Source of the DNA: Lichina pygmaea
Lineage: Eukaryota; Ascomycota; Lichinomycetes; Lichinales; Lichinaceae
Assembly (NCBI GenBank): GCA_963422465.1
Contig: OY730169.1
Coordinates: forward strand, 2,232,001-2,296,000
Direction: 5' to 3'
Length of the DNA stretch: 64,000 nt
Below are positions 44,976 through 57,419 of this stretch, piece after piece; positions within the stretch are counted from its first letter, which is position 1; each line of letters opens with the position of its first letter. The position numbers were made by a program, and so were the translations under genes. The notes beneath the pieces were generated by a model that did no database searches, was not told the origin of the DNA, and saw only the letters and a list, made by a program, of their open reading frames with translations.

Positions 44976-46525
44976 TTTTTTTTTTATTTTATTTGATTCT
45001 TACACTGGTAGTAGCTTTACAGCCATGCAGATCTTCTAGCTAATAGTGAACTCCTTCAGAAAACCTTTGAAGGGATAAAAACTGAAGGCAGGGTGTGACT
45101 AGGGAATGTAACAAAAGGAATCTTGAAGTTTCTGGTAAGAGAAGAGAATCTAGGTATTGGATTGGGAATAGTGGAGTTTGAAAGCTAGATTAAACTGGTT
45201 TAGTCTTTTCAAAGACATAAACCAGTACAAGAACTTCTGTAGTAGCTCTGAGTTTGAAATAATAGTGGTGAAGTCTTGGGGATTAAAAGAGACTTGTTGT
45301 CTTTGTCTTGAATAAAGAGAGCATGAAGAGGTGATATGTTTTGCAGTTTCTTCTGCTTGGCCACACACACATAGTGGGGTAGGGAAGTCAGGAACTCCAG
45401 CTCTGAAAAGAAAACTTGCCAGACCAATTCTTCCAGTCCTGATTTGCAGTAGCAGACTTGCCTCAGCTTTCTGTAACTCTTTGTAGAGCTTCAGATTGTT
45501 TTTGTGTGGCTTTTGACAGAAAGTCTGCCAGCCTGGATAGCTTCTTCTTTTCTTCTCTTCCCATTGGTCTTCCCACTCTTTAGTAAAGAGCTTTTGTAGT
45601 TGTTTCTTTGAACTAGCCTGGTTAGTAGTTATTTGACTTAACCAAGTGAATTTCCACTTAGGAGAGATAGTTGAGGATTCCTTTAAAGGTTTCTTCAAGA
45701 GAGAGGCATAGCTGGAAATAGTGGAAAAGATACTGTCAAGAAAGTATTTGAGAGGGGAGTTTTGAATAGAAGAAAGAAAACAGGCAGTGTGAAATTTAAA
45801 GTATAGGTCTAGAGGTAGAAGAAAAAGCTCACTCTCTAATAGAAAAGAAGGAGTGGCTTTGAAGACACCCCCAATAAGTCTTAGGCATCTGTTTTGAAAT
45901 GAAACAAGAGAAGAGATATTGGAGGATTTTCTTAGAGGGTTAAACCAGATCCCCACTGCATAGCTCAGTAGAGATCTCAGTATAGCAGTGTACACCAGAC
46001 GTGATGTGTGAACTGGAAAGTCCCAAGTAGAATAGGAAGTTCTAGAAAGAGAAGAGAGTGCTTTCTGTGCTTTTTGAAGAATAATCCTCTGGTGTTTGTG
46101 CCAGTGGAGCTTTGCATCTAGGTACACTCCAAGTACTCGCACTTCTTCTTTTGGTTTGAGAATCACATTCCCCAGTCTGAGCTTGAGCTGAAGATTGTCT
46201 GATCTTCTTCTGGAAAAATAAAGTATTTCATATTTCTCAGGAGAGAAGACTATTCCATGTCTTGCAGCCTATGATAGACATTTGAGGTGTGTGTTCTTTA
46301 ACTTCAGAAGGTTACTTTTCAAGGAGTGACCAAAAGCAAGCAGATTTGTATCATCTGCAAACCCCAGGGCAGATACACCAGAAGAGGGAGTATGCACAGT
46401 CTCATGCAATTCAGAAATGTAGAATAGAAAAAGAATAGGGGATAATGGAGAACCTTGAGGAACTCCACAATGAATAGGAATTGAACAAGACTCAGAATCA
46501 TCAAAGACAAGAGTGGTAGAGCGCT
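44976..46525 (-). mobile_element. LINE-2: 5'-truncated Tad-like LINE inserted in C2
   Basis: A-rich tail on the minus strand (plus strand T-run 44976-44993) and a 13-bp TSD TTCAGCAAGRTTG (44963-44975 and 46526-46538, one mismatch). Only the 3' part of ORF2 is present: RT from around motif A/B (GSPLSPILFLFYISELHE-like, FADDTNLLAF) to the end. Same family as LINE-1 (blocks SLKSNLLKLK shared). 5' truncation is the usual outcome of target-primed reverse transcription. Confidence 0.92.
45150..46166 (-). pseudogene. LINE-2 ORF2 C-terminal region (338 codons open)
   Basis: Open frame of 338 codons from within ORF2. It begins after RT motif C (LKPKEEVRVLGVYLDAKLHW, the primer-grip/thumb region), then TAILRSLLSYAVGIWFNP, and ends with a CCHC-like zinc motif CVCGQAEETAKHITSSC near the C-terminus, as in Tad1 elements. 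I see no RNase H domain between RT and the zinc motif. The long open frame suggests a rather recent insertion. Confidence 0.85.
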
Positions 46526-46538
46526 TTCAGCAAGGTTG

Positions 46539-47244
46539 TTATAGGCAGCTTGGATGATGTCTGAAAGAGGTGCAGCATCAGGTTTAGTGTCAACTAGTGC
46601 AGCTTCTGAACATCTCAGGATCCAGATAAGCTTGACTTGAACCTCTGAATGTGCAAGATTCTTGGGCTTGAGGACAACTTACTCCATGAAGTCTTGACAG
46701 GGATCACTGTCTGACAGGAGGTCTTGGGAATGTTGAGTGAGGGTGTCGGCCTTGCACTGACTGCCTAGACAGTAGCTGATCTTGAAATTGAAGTGTGACA
46801 AGAACTTGCTCCAACAGACTTGACAGTGGGAAAGGCACTTTGACAACATGAAGTACTCCAAGTTCTTATAATCAGAGATCACCTTGACAGGTTCTGGAGA
46901 TCCTTCAAGCTCTGCTCACTATTCTTCAAAGGCACAGACAATTGCCAGCAACTCTTTGTCGTAGATCTTGTAGTTGCATTCTGCCAGCAGGTGGTGGCGT
47001 GACAAGAAGGCAACAGAGTGTAGAACTCCTTCATGGTCTGGCTGTGACAGGACAGTACCAGAGATATAGTCAGAAGTGTCAGTCTCAACAACACACTCCT
47101 TCTCCAGATCAAAGTGCTGCAGGATAGGTGCAGTGCTGAACACCTTCTTAATACTTTCAAACAAGTGCTACTCTGGGGTTTCCCACTTGAAGACAATATT
47201 CTTCTTGGTCAGAGCTGTGAGTGGAGATGCAAGCTTGGCAAAGT
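46539..47244 (-). pseudogene. C2 pol, RNase H part
   Basis: RNase H of family C ([31 protein letters not shown]), between LINE-2 and A2. Decayed. Confidence 0.84.
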
Positions 47245-47249
47245 CTTTG

Positions 47250-47639
47250 TGTTAAAGGCCGGGCTGGGTTCACACAGAAACTGGTACAGTCTGTTGCTTT
47301 GCAGGGCAGATTCTAGACAGGGACTTGATAGAGAAATAGACAGATAAGTAACTCTCTCTGTACTATTGTCTCAGTACGATGTGTGCGTGTTGTGTTCAGC
47401 CTGGAGAGCTAATCCCTCCGAGCCCTTTGGGGGGTCTTTATACAGATGCCCCAAGGGGGGGGGTCTCCTCAAGGGGTATCATCCTTTTGTGTGGACAAGC
47501 TCCTCGCTTAGCTCCTGCTTGTCCACCAGACAAGCTCCTCGCTTAGCTCCTGCTTGTCCACCGGATCAGTCAGATGTTGTTCTGTATGACTAACACTCCT
47601 CCCTTACTTACCTGGGCTGTTCTGGCCTAGGCCTTAACA
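47250..47639 (-). repeat. A2 3' LTR (390 bp, left)
   Basis: Reverse-oriented family A LTR (TGTTAAAGGC ... GGCCTTAACA) with two 35-bp hairpin units (about 47490-47563). Confidence 0.93.
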
Positions 47640-47787
47640 CTATCCCCTCCCTCCAAGGGTTCTGTCCCCAGATCCTTTTTGTTCCTGCTCCTCTTTTGTC
47701 ATGAACCAAGGCCAGACAACTTGAACTTGTTATCGCAGTTTTCTTTCTTGTTGTATTGGTAAAATAGGCAAGGAATCAAAAATCACA

Positions 47788-48273
47788 TGCGGTGCTTGTT
47801 GTCACGACCACGCCAAGTGTGTTGTGAGCTCTGCATCATCTTTTTGTTGTTGGTGTGTTGAGAAGGGTTGTCACTGCGACTTTCATCTCTCGGAATCAGA
47901 ATGGAAGAAGATGGAACTTGAGTGCGAGCAGTTCAAGGCTCAGCTGCGGAAGACTGATGACCAATTGTCAAAGTTGCTTCCCTGGCAGATCCACCTCTGC
48001 TGGCAGCTGGGTTATCTCTCACAGAAGAAGGCTGATGCCATCTGTTGTGAGCTGTCAGCCATCAAGGATCAAGAGTCTCTTGATGCTCAGGAACAAGAGG
48101 CTCTCCGCATTATCTGTGAACAGGAGGCCAGTCAGGCTGCTGCTCTGCTGTCCTTTGAGGACATCTTCTCTTCAAAGACTTTGGCTTCTCTTGAGCTGTT
48201 GTCCCTGTCAGACCTGGTCACTGTGGGTTTGCTCAGTGGTAATCCACCAGCTTCTGGTTCATCGCAGAGCTGA
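47788..48273 (+). CDS. Antisense Zn(II)2Cys6-like coiled-coil frame of A2
   Basis: Counterpart of the A1 antisense frame. All six cysteines are kept (CGACCHDHAKC at 47788-47820, then FCCWCVEKGCHCD), spacing 2-6-8-2-6. The coiled coil and acidic/Ser-rich tail are also kept. The frame is open over its whole length although the neighbouring pol is strongly decayed; the position of the A1 ATG reads GTG here, so the start is unclear. Confidence 0.68.
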   Translation, partial: CGACCHDHAKCVVSSASSFCCWCVEKGCHCDFHLSESEWKKMELECEQFKAQLRKTDDQLSKLLPWQIHLCWQLGYLSQKKADAICCELSAIKDQESLDAQEQEALRIICEQEASQAAALLSFEDIFSSKTLASLELLSLSDLVTVGLLSGNPPASGSSQS

Positions 48274-48280
48274 AGTTCTC

Positions 48281-51200
48281 AGTTGGTTCCCACAAATTCT
48301 CCTCTTCGTCAAATCCTAACCACTTCACCAGGTACTCAGTTTTCTGTCTGTTTCTTTGACTATCCAGGATTCTTTTGACATTGTACTCTTCTTTGTCATT
48401 CTTGAAGTTCCATTCTGTCTTGATCTCTGCGTCGCTGGGTGCTGGTTTGAGCAGCGAGACGTGGAATACTCAGTGTATCCTTGCTTTTCGTGGTAGTCTC
48501 AGTTGATAGTTGACTTTCCCAGTGCACTTCTTGATTTTGAATAGTCTGATTTGTACATGGTCCAGCTTTTTGCTTGGTCACTTTGAGCGCAGGTTTTTTG
48601 TTGATAGGTAGATCTTATCCCCTTTTTCCAGGGTTGGTCCCTTCAACCTTTTGTTGTGTAATCAGTGGGTGGTGGTGTTCTGGGCACAGTTGATTGTTGT
48701 TTTCATCATCTTGTGTATAGCAGCAAGTTTGCTAACATCAACAACGTTGCCTCCTGCTGTTGCCTGCCATCAGGGGTTTCTTCTGTAGTTTGCAAAGAAC
48801 AGTGTTGTCCCTGTCACACTGCGTTGCTGGTTGTTGTACGCAAACTGGGCTATTGGTAGTAGTTCCACCCAGTTATCCTGCTGGTGGTTGACGTAGTGTT
48901 GTAGATACTGCTCCATTGTCTGGTTTGTCCGCTCAGTTTGTCTGTTGGTTTGTGGGTGGTAGACTGTTGACATCCTTGTATCAATGCCAAGTTGCTTTGT
49001 CTACATGTTCCAGAATTTTGAGGTGAAGAGTTTGTCTTGATCTGAGATGATTGTCTTTGGTAGCTCTCAGTGGCTTACCAGCTTTTTGAGTAGGACACTT
49101 GTGAGTTTGTTCACAGTTTCTGACTCTTTCCACAGGACCAGGTGGGTGTATTTGGTGAGCTTGTCAACAACCACCAAAATGCTGTCGTATACCACCTTTG
49201 TTGCTGGGTCTGTTGACTTCGGCAACTTGACCACAAAATCCATCGTGATAGTTTCCCATAGTGCCTTGGGTAGGTCTATTTGCTGTGCCTGCCCATAGGG
49301 CTTATGTCTTGATGGCTTGTTCTTCATGCACTGTTCGCAGTTGCGGATGAACTCTGTCACCTTGCACTTCATTCTGTTGAAGTGGTAGTTCCTTTGGATT
49401 TTCTCCAAGGTTTTATCTTGCCCAGGGTGTCTGTGCAAAGGCCTGTCATGGTGCCTCTGGATCACCTCCTCTTGTGCTCTTTCTGGCACAATTTCCTTTT
49501 TGTTTGCCACCTTGTGGCCAAGGGTAAGGAGTGGACTCTTTGTTTCAGTTGTTGCCAGTTGGGGTTGGGCATAGACCAGGGTTCATTCTTTTGTCACTAG
49601 GATTGGGTGTTCCTCTGTTGTTTTCTCATCCATCAGGTCTGGTCGCCTGCTGAGTGTGTCCGCTCAAGCATTTTCAGTGCTCTTCTGGTAGAGGATTTGG
49701 AAGTTGTATGATGCCAACAACTCTGCCCATCAAACTTGTTGTTGGTTTAGCTTCTTTGTTGTTGTGAAGTAAGCTAAGTTCTTGTGGTCTGAGTACATGT
49801 CTACTGTGTATTTTGCCCTCTCCAAGTAAGGCCTCCATTCTTGGAATATATTGATGATTGCTAGCAACTCTTTGTCGTGAACATTATACTTCAGTTCTGG
49901 GCCAGAGAACTTTCTTGATCAGTACGTGACAGGGTGTAAGCGGTTGTCAGTGTCTGGTTGACACAAGCAGGATCCCAATGCTTGGTCTGAGGTATCAGTT
50001 TCCAGAATGATCCTCTTCTTGGGATCAAATGATGCCAAAATAGGTGTGGAGATGAATTTATTCTTCAACTCCTGGAAGGCCACTTGTTAGCTCTCCCCCC
50101 ACCTGAAAGATTTGTTCTTTCTGGTTAACTCTGTCAAGGCTGCTGCTGTTCTTGAGTAGTTCTTGATGAATTGTCAGTAGAAGTTTGCAAATCCTAGGAA
50201 GGATTGTACTTCTTTGAGGTTTTTGGGTGTTGGCCAGTCTTGTACTGCTGCTGTCTTTGTGTTGTCCATTCAGATTCCTTCTGTTGTCAGGATCAACCCT
50301 AAATATTCCACTTCTTTTGTGTGGAAAACACTTTTATTAAGGTGTAACCTCATGCCTGCTTTCTGGAGTGCATGTAGGATTGTTTTGATATACTGTTTAT
50401 ACTCCTCCAAGGTTCCATTGGTGTATACCAAGACATCATCAATATAAGTGGTGACAAATATGTCCAGGTATTGTCAGAGGACAGTGTTAATAAGTGATTG
50501 GAATGTCGCCGGTGCATTTGTAAGGCTGAATAGCATCACAGTATACTTGTAGTGCCTGTACCTTGTACGAAAGGCTGTCTTCCATTCTTTGCTGTCTTTC
50601 ATCCTAACCAGATTGAAAGCACCTCGAATGTTGAACTTGGTAAACTATTTGGCTCCTTGGATCTGGTCTTGGATTTCTGATATCAATGGCAGTGGGTAGT
50701 GGTTTTTCACTGTAATCATATTTAGCCACCAATAATCAACACACAGTTGAAGTTTGCTGTCTTTCTTTGGCACAAACAATATTGGGTATCCAGCTGGTGA
50801 TGTTGAAAGTCTTATGAACCTTTTCACTAGATTCTTGTCCAGGTAGTCTCTCAGGGCCTCAAGCTCTTTTGCTGACAGAGTGTAGATAGGGCTGTGTGTG
50901 GGTTTTTTTCTGTCTTCCAGCGGAATCTTGTGGTTCCACTCCTGATATTCTGGTAGTGTTGTGATCACTGTTTCTTTGAACATCTCCTAGTATTCTTTAT
51001 ACTCACTTGGCAACTGCAGTGCCTGAGTCTTGCCCACAGTGTCTTGCGTAGTGCAAAGTTGTTGTGTTTGGGGTTTCATCCAGGCCACACAGATCTACCT
51101 GTGCTGGTGGTATTTCTTCTAGCGTGTCAGTGAGATTTCTTTAATCATCACCCCTGGTTCTGATGTGACTAGTGTCTTATCTGGAAAGACTAGTTGCCTT

Positions 51201-51531
51201 CTTCTCCAGTCAATCCTTGGGTTTTGTTTTTCCAACCACAGAAGTCCCAATATAACTTTGTGTAGTATTCAGACCAAGTTGAATTCCTCTGTTCTGATTG
51301 TTGTGCCATGGACACTCAGTCTCAGACTCTTGGTCTCCTTTGTCACTTGTCTCTTGTTTTTGGAGAGTGGTGTTCTGTCCACCACTGTCAACTGGTAGGG
51401 GTCTTTCTTGCCTTGGACTGGAACCTTGTTTCTTCTGGCAAAGCTTTCTGACATGAAGTTGCCAGTCACACCAGAGTTGATCATGGCCTTAGCCAACCAC
51501 CTATTGACTCTGATCTTGATGTGAAAGTGTG
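48281..51531 (-). pseudogene. A2 pol (protease-RT-RNase H-integrase-chromodomain)
   Basis: Integrase (FVVKLPKSTDPATKV; STVYHPQTNRQTERTN), RNase H, RT and protease of family A in reverse order. It supplies the uninterrupted version of the B1 target (about 49,895-49,925). Decayed. Confidence 0.87.
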
Positions 51532-51536
51532 GGCTG

Positions 51537-51807
51537 TGTCACGGTTCTGGCCCAGTTGCATATCTGGCACAAGCCACACACCTTGCTGGGAAGTCCCATC
51601 TGCACTGTTTGCCTGTTTGCTCCGCTGTTGCCTGATCCCCTGCCTATAAGAACTTCTCCTGCTCCCCCAGCTTCTTCTCTTCTTTTCTCTTTTCCTTCCT
51701 CGTCTTTCACCTTGTACATCAATCCAAGTCTCAAGTCTCAAGCCAAGTCAGGTCAAGGTTACCAAATCAGTTAGGCTTGAGTTCTGCTCTGCTATTGCCT
51801 TGTCACA
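51537..51807 (+). repeat. C3 5' LTR (271 bp)
   Basis: TGTCACGGTT ... CCTTGTCACA, with TATA-like CCTATAAGAA (about 51641-51650). Confidence 0.94.
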
Positions 51808-51868
51808 CTGCGAAAGACCTACCCAACCATAACACACTTCACCAAGCCATGTTCACGTCCTTGTCATG

Positions 51869-52822
51869 TCTCAACAACCAGACCAAGGCATGCCAGTTGC
51901 TGGAAATAACAAGTTCCTTTGCAATATGTTTGCAGAGTTCATATGAATTCAAGCTACTAACACTACTCCCAAGTCCAAGTCCGAACACACTGCTGACCCA
52001 GAGATCTTCAGTGGTGATGGCGGAAACACAGAAATCACACATGAGAAGCTTGAGAGCTTCATCATGTCACTGTCACTCAAGATGATGCTCAATGCTGACT
52101 GGTACCCCACGGAAACATCGCGGATTGCGTACATCTTTTCACACACAACTGGTACTGCGCAGTCCTACATCTCAGCTAAGATCACGGCTGGCCAGTACAT
52201 TGACTGGCACAACATTGTCCAAGATCTCCGGAATGTCTTCTCCAACCCAGACCCAGAGTTCCTAGCTCAGAGGAAGCTCATCACCTTACGTCAGGCCAAC
52301 CGTTCCTTTGCCGAGTTCTTCACAGAGTTCAATCAGTATACTCCACGCACAGGCTTCAACGACAAGACCTTGAAGTGCCATCTTTGATGCGCTGTCTCTG
52401 AAGAGCTTGCCAAGCAGCTTGTCAGCATCAACCTCAAGGACATCAGCTATCAGAAGCTTGTTGAGGAATGCCAGCTGCAGGACAACCAGTTGCGTGCCAC
52501 TTCTGCCAACTCTCACCGTCCACGTCAAGCACCTCCCACCCAAGCCTCAGTTCCACGGTCAGGAGCTTCAGTTCTGTGTCCAGGGTTCATCAAGCCAGCC
52601 TTCACACCACAGCCACCAAGTCCTACTATGGATCTCAGCCACTCTAAGCTGACGCCAGAAGAGTGAGAACATCACCAAAGCAAAGGCCTCTGCTTCTACT
52701 GTGGGAACCAAGGTCATGTCTCAACCTTCTGTCCAGTGAAAAGCATGCCTGTTGTTGCCACCACCATGACTACCACCAAGTCTGCCACTGTTGAGACTAC
52801 TCCAGAGTCAGAAAACAAGTAG
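51869..52822 (+). pseudogene. C3 gag
   Basis: Starts near 51869 (MSQQPDQGMPVAGN). Capsid block SYISAKITAGQYIDWHNI and knuckle CFYCGNQGHVSTFC (about 52690-52731). Lightly decayed. Confidence 0.88.
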
Positions 52823-52893
52823 TCCTTGGTCATTGTCGCACCCAAGGACATGAAAAGGATCTCCATGTTGGCTATCTGTCTCCAGACCAGCAA

Positions 52894-55800
52894 TTGGACA
52901 GCAAGTGCTTGTTTCTTCCTTGTATCCTAGATGGGAAATTCAAGTGCAATGCTCTTATTGACTCTGGCTGTTCAGTATTTGGCTGCATTGGTGCTTCCTT
53001 TACGCAATCTCTTCACCAAGAACCTCTCCCCTACCCACGCACATTGCGATTGTTTGATGGCAAGATGTCACAAACCACACATCTCACCAAGACAATCATG
53101 ACCACAGCACATAGTGTGCACCAGGAAGAAGTCTCTCTCTTTGTGTCTCCTGGTCTTCACTATGATGTGATTCTGGGGATGCCATGGCTCCAGAAGCATG
53201 GGCCACACATTGATTGGGCAAACACCTCAATCATGTTCAAGTCAGATCACTGCTGATCTGCATGCCTCAAGTCAAACAATGGCTATCCAATCTCTTTAGA
53301 TCTTGAAGCCAAGACATCTGCTGGAAAGCCTCAGGATCCCAAGCCTCTTTCTGCCACGCCAATCCCCATCAATGCTGCCACATTTTCTCTCCTTGCTGCC
53401 AAGCCAGATCACCAGGTGTTCAGTGTTTCTCTGAGAGACATTGAGCAGGTGTTGAAGCCAAAGAAGTGTGTGGACCCTGCCACACTTCTCCCTGCTCAGT
53501 ACCACAAGTTCCTGGACATCTTCAGCAAGGATGACACTGACAAGCTTCCTTCTCTACACCCAGGAGTTGACCACAAGATCAAGATGGAACCAGGAACCCA
53601 GGCACCCTCTGGACCTCTGTACAGCATGAGCAGAGAAGAACTTGAAGTTCTCAAGAAATACCTGACAGAGAACCTGAACAAGGGCTTCATTCAAGTATCT
53701 TCATCACCTGCTGCTGCACCAGTCCTCTTTGTCAAGAAGCCAGAAGGTGGATTGTGTTTCTGTGTAGACTACAGAGCACTCAACACTATCACCATCAAGA
53801 ACTGTTACCCCCTACCACTGATCTGGGAGAGGTTGGACCAGCTTTGCAAAGCTGTGTGGTACACCAAGCTTGACATTGTTGGTGCCTTCAACTGTATCCG
53901 GATGAAGGAAGGTGAAGAATGGAAGACTGCGTTCCGCACACGCTCAGGCCTCTACGAATACCTTGTCATGCCCTTTGGTCTTGCCAATGCTCCAAGCACA
54001 TTCCAGAACTACATCAATGATGTTTTGGGACCTGACATCCTTGACGTCTTTGGCACTGCCTATGTGGATGACATCCTTATCTACAGTCAGACACTCAAGG
54101 AACACCGGAAGCATGTCAAGCTTGTTCTCAGTTGACTACAAGATGCAAGCCTGCAAGTTGACATCTCCAAGTGTGACTTTGAAGTCCATCAAGTCAAGTA
54201 CCTTGGCCTCATCATTCAGTCTGCCACTGAAGACAGCTGACCTGGATCTGTGAGTATGGACCCAGCCAAGACTGACACCATCAAGGAGTGGAAGCCTCCT
54301 GCCAGTCTCAAGGAAGTGCAGAGCTTCATTGCCTTTGCAAACTTCTACCGCTGGTTTATCAAAGACTTTGCCAAGCTTGCATCCCTGCTCACAGCTCTGA
54401 CCAAGAAGAATGTTGCCTTCAAGTGGGAAACCCCAGAGCAGCGCTTGTTTGAAAGCATCAAGAAGGTGTTCAGCACTGCACCCATCCTGCAGCACTTTGA
54501 TCCAGAGAAGGAGTGTGTTGTTGAGACTGACACTTCTGACTACGTCTCTGGTGCTGTCCTGTCACAGCCAGACCATGAAGGAGTTCTACGCCCTGTTGCC
54601 TTCTTGTCACACCGCCACCTGCCAGCAGAATGCAACTACGAAATCTACAACAAAGAGTTGCTGGCAATTGTCTGTGCCTTTGAAGAATGGCGAGCAGAGC
54701 TTGAAGGATCTCCAGAACCTGTCAAAGTGATCTCTGATCACAAGAACTTGGAGTACTTCATGTTGTCAAAGTGTCTTTCCTGCTGTCAAGCCTGTTGGAG
54801 TGAGTTCTTGTCACACTTCAATTTCAAGATCAGCTACTGTCCAGGCAGTCAGTGCAAGGCCGACACCCTCACTCAACATTCCCAAGACCTCCTGTCAGAC
54901 AGTGATCCCTGTCAAGACTTCATGGAGCAAGTCATCCTCAAGCCCAAGAATCTTGCACATTCAGAGGTTCAAGTCAAGTCTATCCAGATCCTGAGATGTT
55001 CAGAAGCTGCACCAGTTGACACTGAACCTGATGCTACACCTCTTTCAGACGTTATCCAAGCTGCCTATAACAACCTTGCTGAAGGTGATCCAGTGGCAAC
55101 AGTGTCACAGATGCTAAGGGATGGTGTCAGGCACAGTCGAGAAGTGTCTCTCTCAGACTGCAGCTTGGAAAATGACTGTCTCTTCTACAAGAACTGACTC
55201 TGGATCCCTGAGAACAATGAGCTACACCTACGCCTGTTCCAAGAAGCCCATGACCAAGCAATGGCTAGCCACACTGGGATTGCCAAGACCCACAATCTTC
55301 TGTCTTGTTGGTACTATTGGCCAAAGATAGTGAACATCATACAGCAGTACATCAGGAATTGTCATGTCTGCTCTCGAGCAAAGCCTGCCCGTGATCGCCA
55401 AGGAGAGCTGCTGTCTCTTCCCGTGCCTCAGCAACGTTGGCAGGATCTGGCTATAGATTTCATTACTGACTTGCCCAAGTCAAGAGATGCCTGCTTCCCT
55501 GGTGCCAAGCACATCTGGGTCATCACTGACTGTCTCACCAAAGAACACCACTTTGTGCCATGTGCTGAGATGACAACCTCGCATCTTGTCTGGATGTTCA
55601 TCCAGTTTGTTGTCTGTACCCATGGCTTGCCCAGGAGCATTGTCTCAGACAGAGGAGGTCAGTTTGTCAGCTCATTCTGGAAAGCACTCTGTGCCCATCT
55701 TGACGTCATGCTACAACTATCCTCAGGACACCACCCAGAGACAGATGGTCAGACAGAACAAGAGAATCAGGAGCTTGAACACTACCTGAGATCCTATGTC

Positions 55801-56480
55801 AACTATCTCCAAGATGACTGGGTCCAATGGCTTCCTCTGGCAGAGTTCACGCAGAACAACTCCCAGTCTGATTCCTCTGGCATATCACTGTTCTTTGCCA
55901 ACAAAGGGTTCCATCCACAGCTCAGCATCACACCCATGGGTGAAGCCTGCAACCAAGATGCTATAGAAATCTCTGGAGAAATGACGCAGATTCTGGAACA
56001 GTTGCAAGCTGAACTCCGACTATCCCAGGAAGCTCAAGCTCACACTGCCAATTTGCATCAAGTCCCATCACTATCCTATCAAACTGGAGATCTTGTTTGG
56101 CTGAATACCAAGAACATCAGGACACGCCGCCCATGCAAAAAGCTTGACAACAAGTGGATTAGACCATTCAAGGTGTTGAAGACAGTCAGAAGCTGTGCCT
56201 GCTATCTGGAGCTTCCACACACTCTCAAGATCCACCCTGTCTTTCACGTTTCCCTTCTACGTCTGACACCTGCTAATCCTATCCCTGGCCAATCAAATGA
56301 ACACCCTGGCCCTGTCATTGGTCAAGACACAGATGAAGAGTTCCAGGTTGAAGAAATCCTTGACTCCAAGCCAGCAACATCTTGACAGAAGTTCAAGTAC
56401 CTGGTCAAATAGTCTGGATAGCCAATCGAAGATACCACTGAAGAGCCTATTGAGCATCTTGACAACACCAAAGACACCAT
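52894..56480 (+). pseudogene. C3 pol
   Basis: Protease (LIDSGCSVFGCIGA), RT (AYVDDILIYSQTLKEH), RNase H ([20 protein letters not shown]), integrase (CHVCSRAKPARDRQ; GHHPETDGQTEQENQ) and a chromodomain near 56335-56480. Very close to C1. Lightly decayed. Confidence 0.93.
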
Positions 56481-56583
56481 CTACAACTTCCATGAGAAAT
56501 ACCCAAGGAAACCACAGCCACGGAACTACACCCACAAGTGGCCTGAGACTCACAGGAGTTCACCATGTGAAGGAGGGGGGTAA

Positions 56584-56854
56584 TGTCACGGTTCTGGCCC
56601 AGTTGCATATCTGGCACAAGCCACGCACCTTGCCGGGAAGTCCTATCTGCACTGTTTGCCTGTTTGCTCCGCCGTTGCCTGATCCCCTGCCTATAAGAAC
56701 TTCTTCTGCTCCCCCAGCTTCTTCTCTTCTTTTCTCTTTTCCTTCCTCGTCTTTCGCCTTGTACATCAATCCAAGTCTCAAGTCTCAAGCCAAGTCAGGT
56801 CAAGGTTACCAAATCAGTTAGGCTTGAGTTCTGCTCTGCCATTGCCTTGTCACA
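56584..56854 (+). repeat. C3 3' LTR (271 bp)
   Basis: Same ends and length as the 5' copy, followed by TSD GGCTG. Confidence 0.94.
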
Positions 56855-57419
56855 GGCTGCAGGCTGTTGTGTCAAGGCTCAGCTTGACTTCTTCCTCCTG
56901 GGGTGTTGTCTTGCCTGCTCTTCCGACCCCGGTTTTGAAGAGTGCTACTAGTTTTTTGAGCTGCCTAGGCCCTGGGCCTGACACTCTACCATGTGTTGTT
57001 TGCATCGTGTGGTGAGGCATTGTTCCCACAGATCTTGGTTGCAATCGTCTTGTTCAGGGTTGACTCTTTGGATGTGCATATTCCATCACACTTCCACCTT
57101 GGACTCTGGGAACCACATCTTCTTTCTTTTCTCTAGAAGGTGTTCCTTGCAGTGGTTGTCTTTGCACACCTTCCAATAAGGTTGTCCGCAGGCTGCTGTT
57201 GTAGCCTGGTGTAGGTCCACTTGTGTGGTGATGTCTCTGACCTGTGTGATGCTGAGGGTATTGTTGACCTATCATGACACTTGCGTCTCCCCTATTTCTG
57301 ATAGGGTTGTGTCCTGTCATTGAAGGACAGGTTTGTCGGGGACTGGTGGTGGCTGGGCTTCCTTGTTGTCAACCTGTTTCTCTATATAGCTGGTTGTGTC
57401 AAACTTGGAGATCAGGTCT

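Larger units (their letters stand above)
51537..56854 (+). mobile_element. Element C3: compact family C chromovirus nested in A2
   Basis: 5,318 bp, plus strand, TSD GGCTG (51532-51536, 56855-56859). LTRs are both 271 bp with seven differences, all transitions (about 2.6%). Gag, PR, RT, RNase H, integrase and chromodomain are all recognisable; a G-rich purine tract (56571-56583) precedes the 3' LTR. Nearly whole, broken by roughly six lesions. No antisense frame and no hairpin array. Confidence 0.95.
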
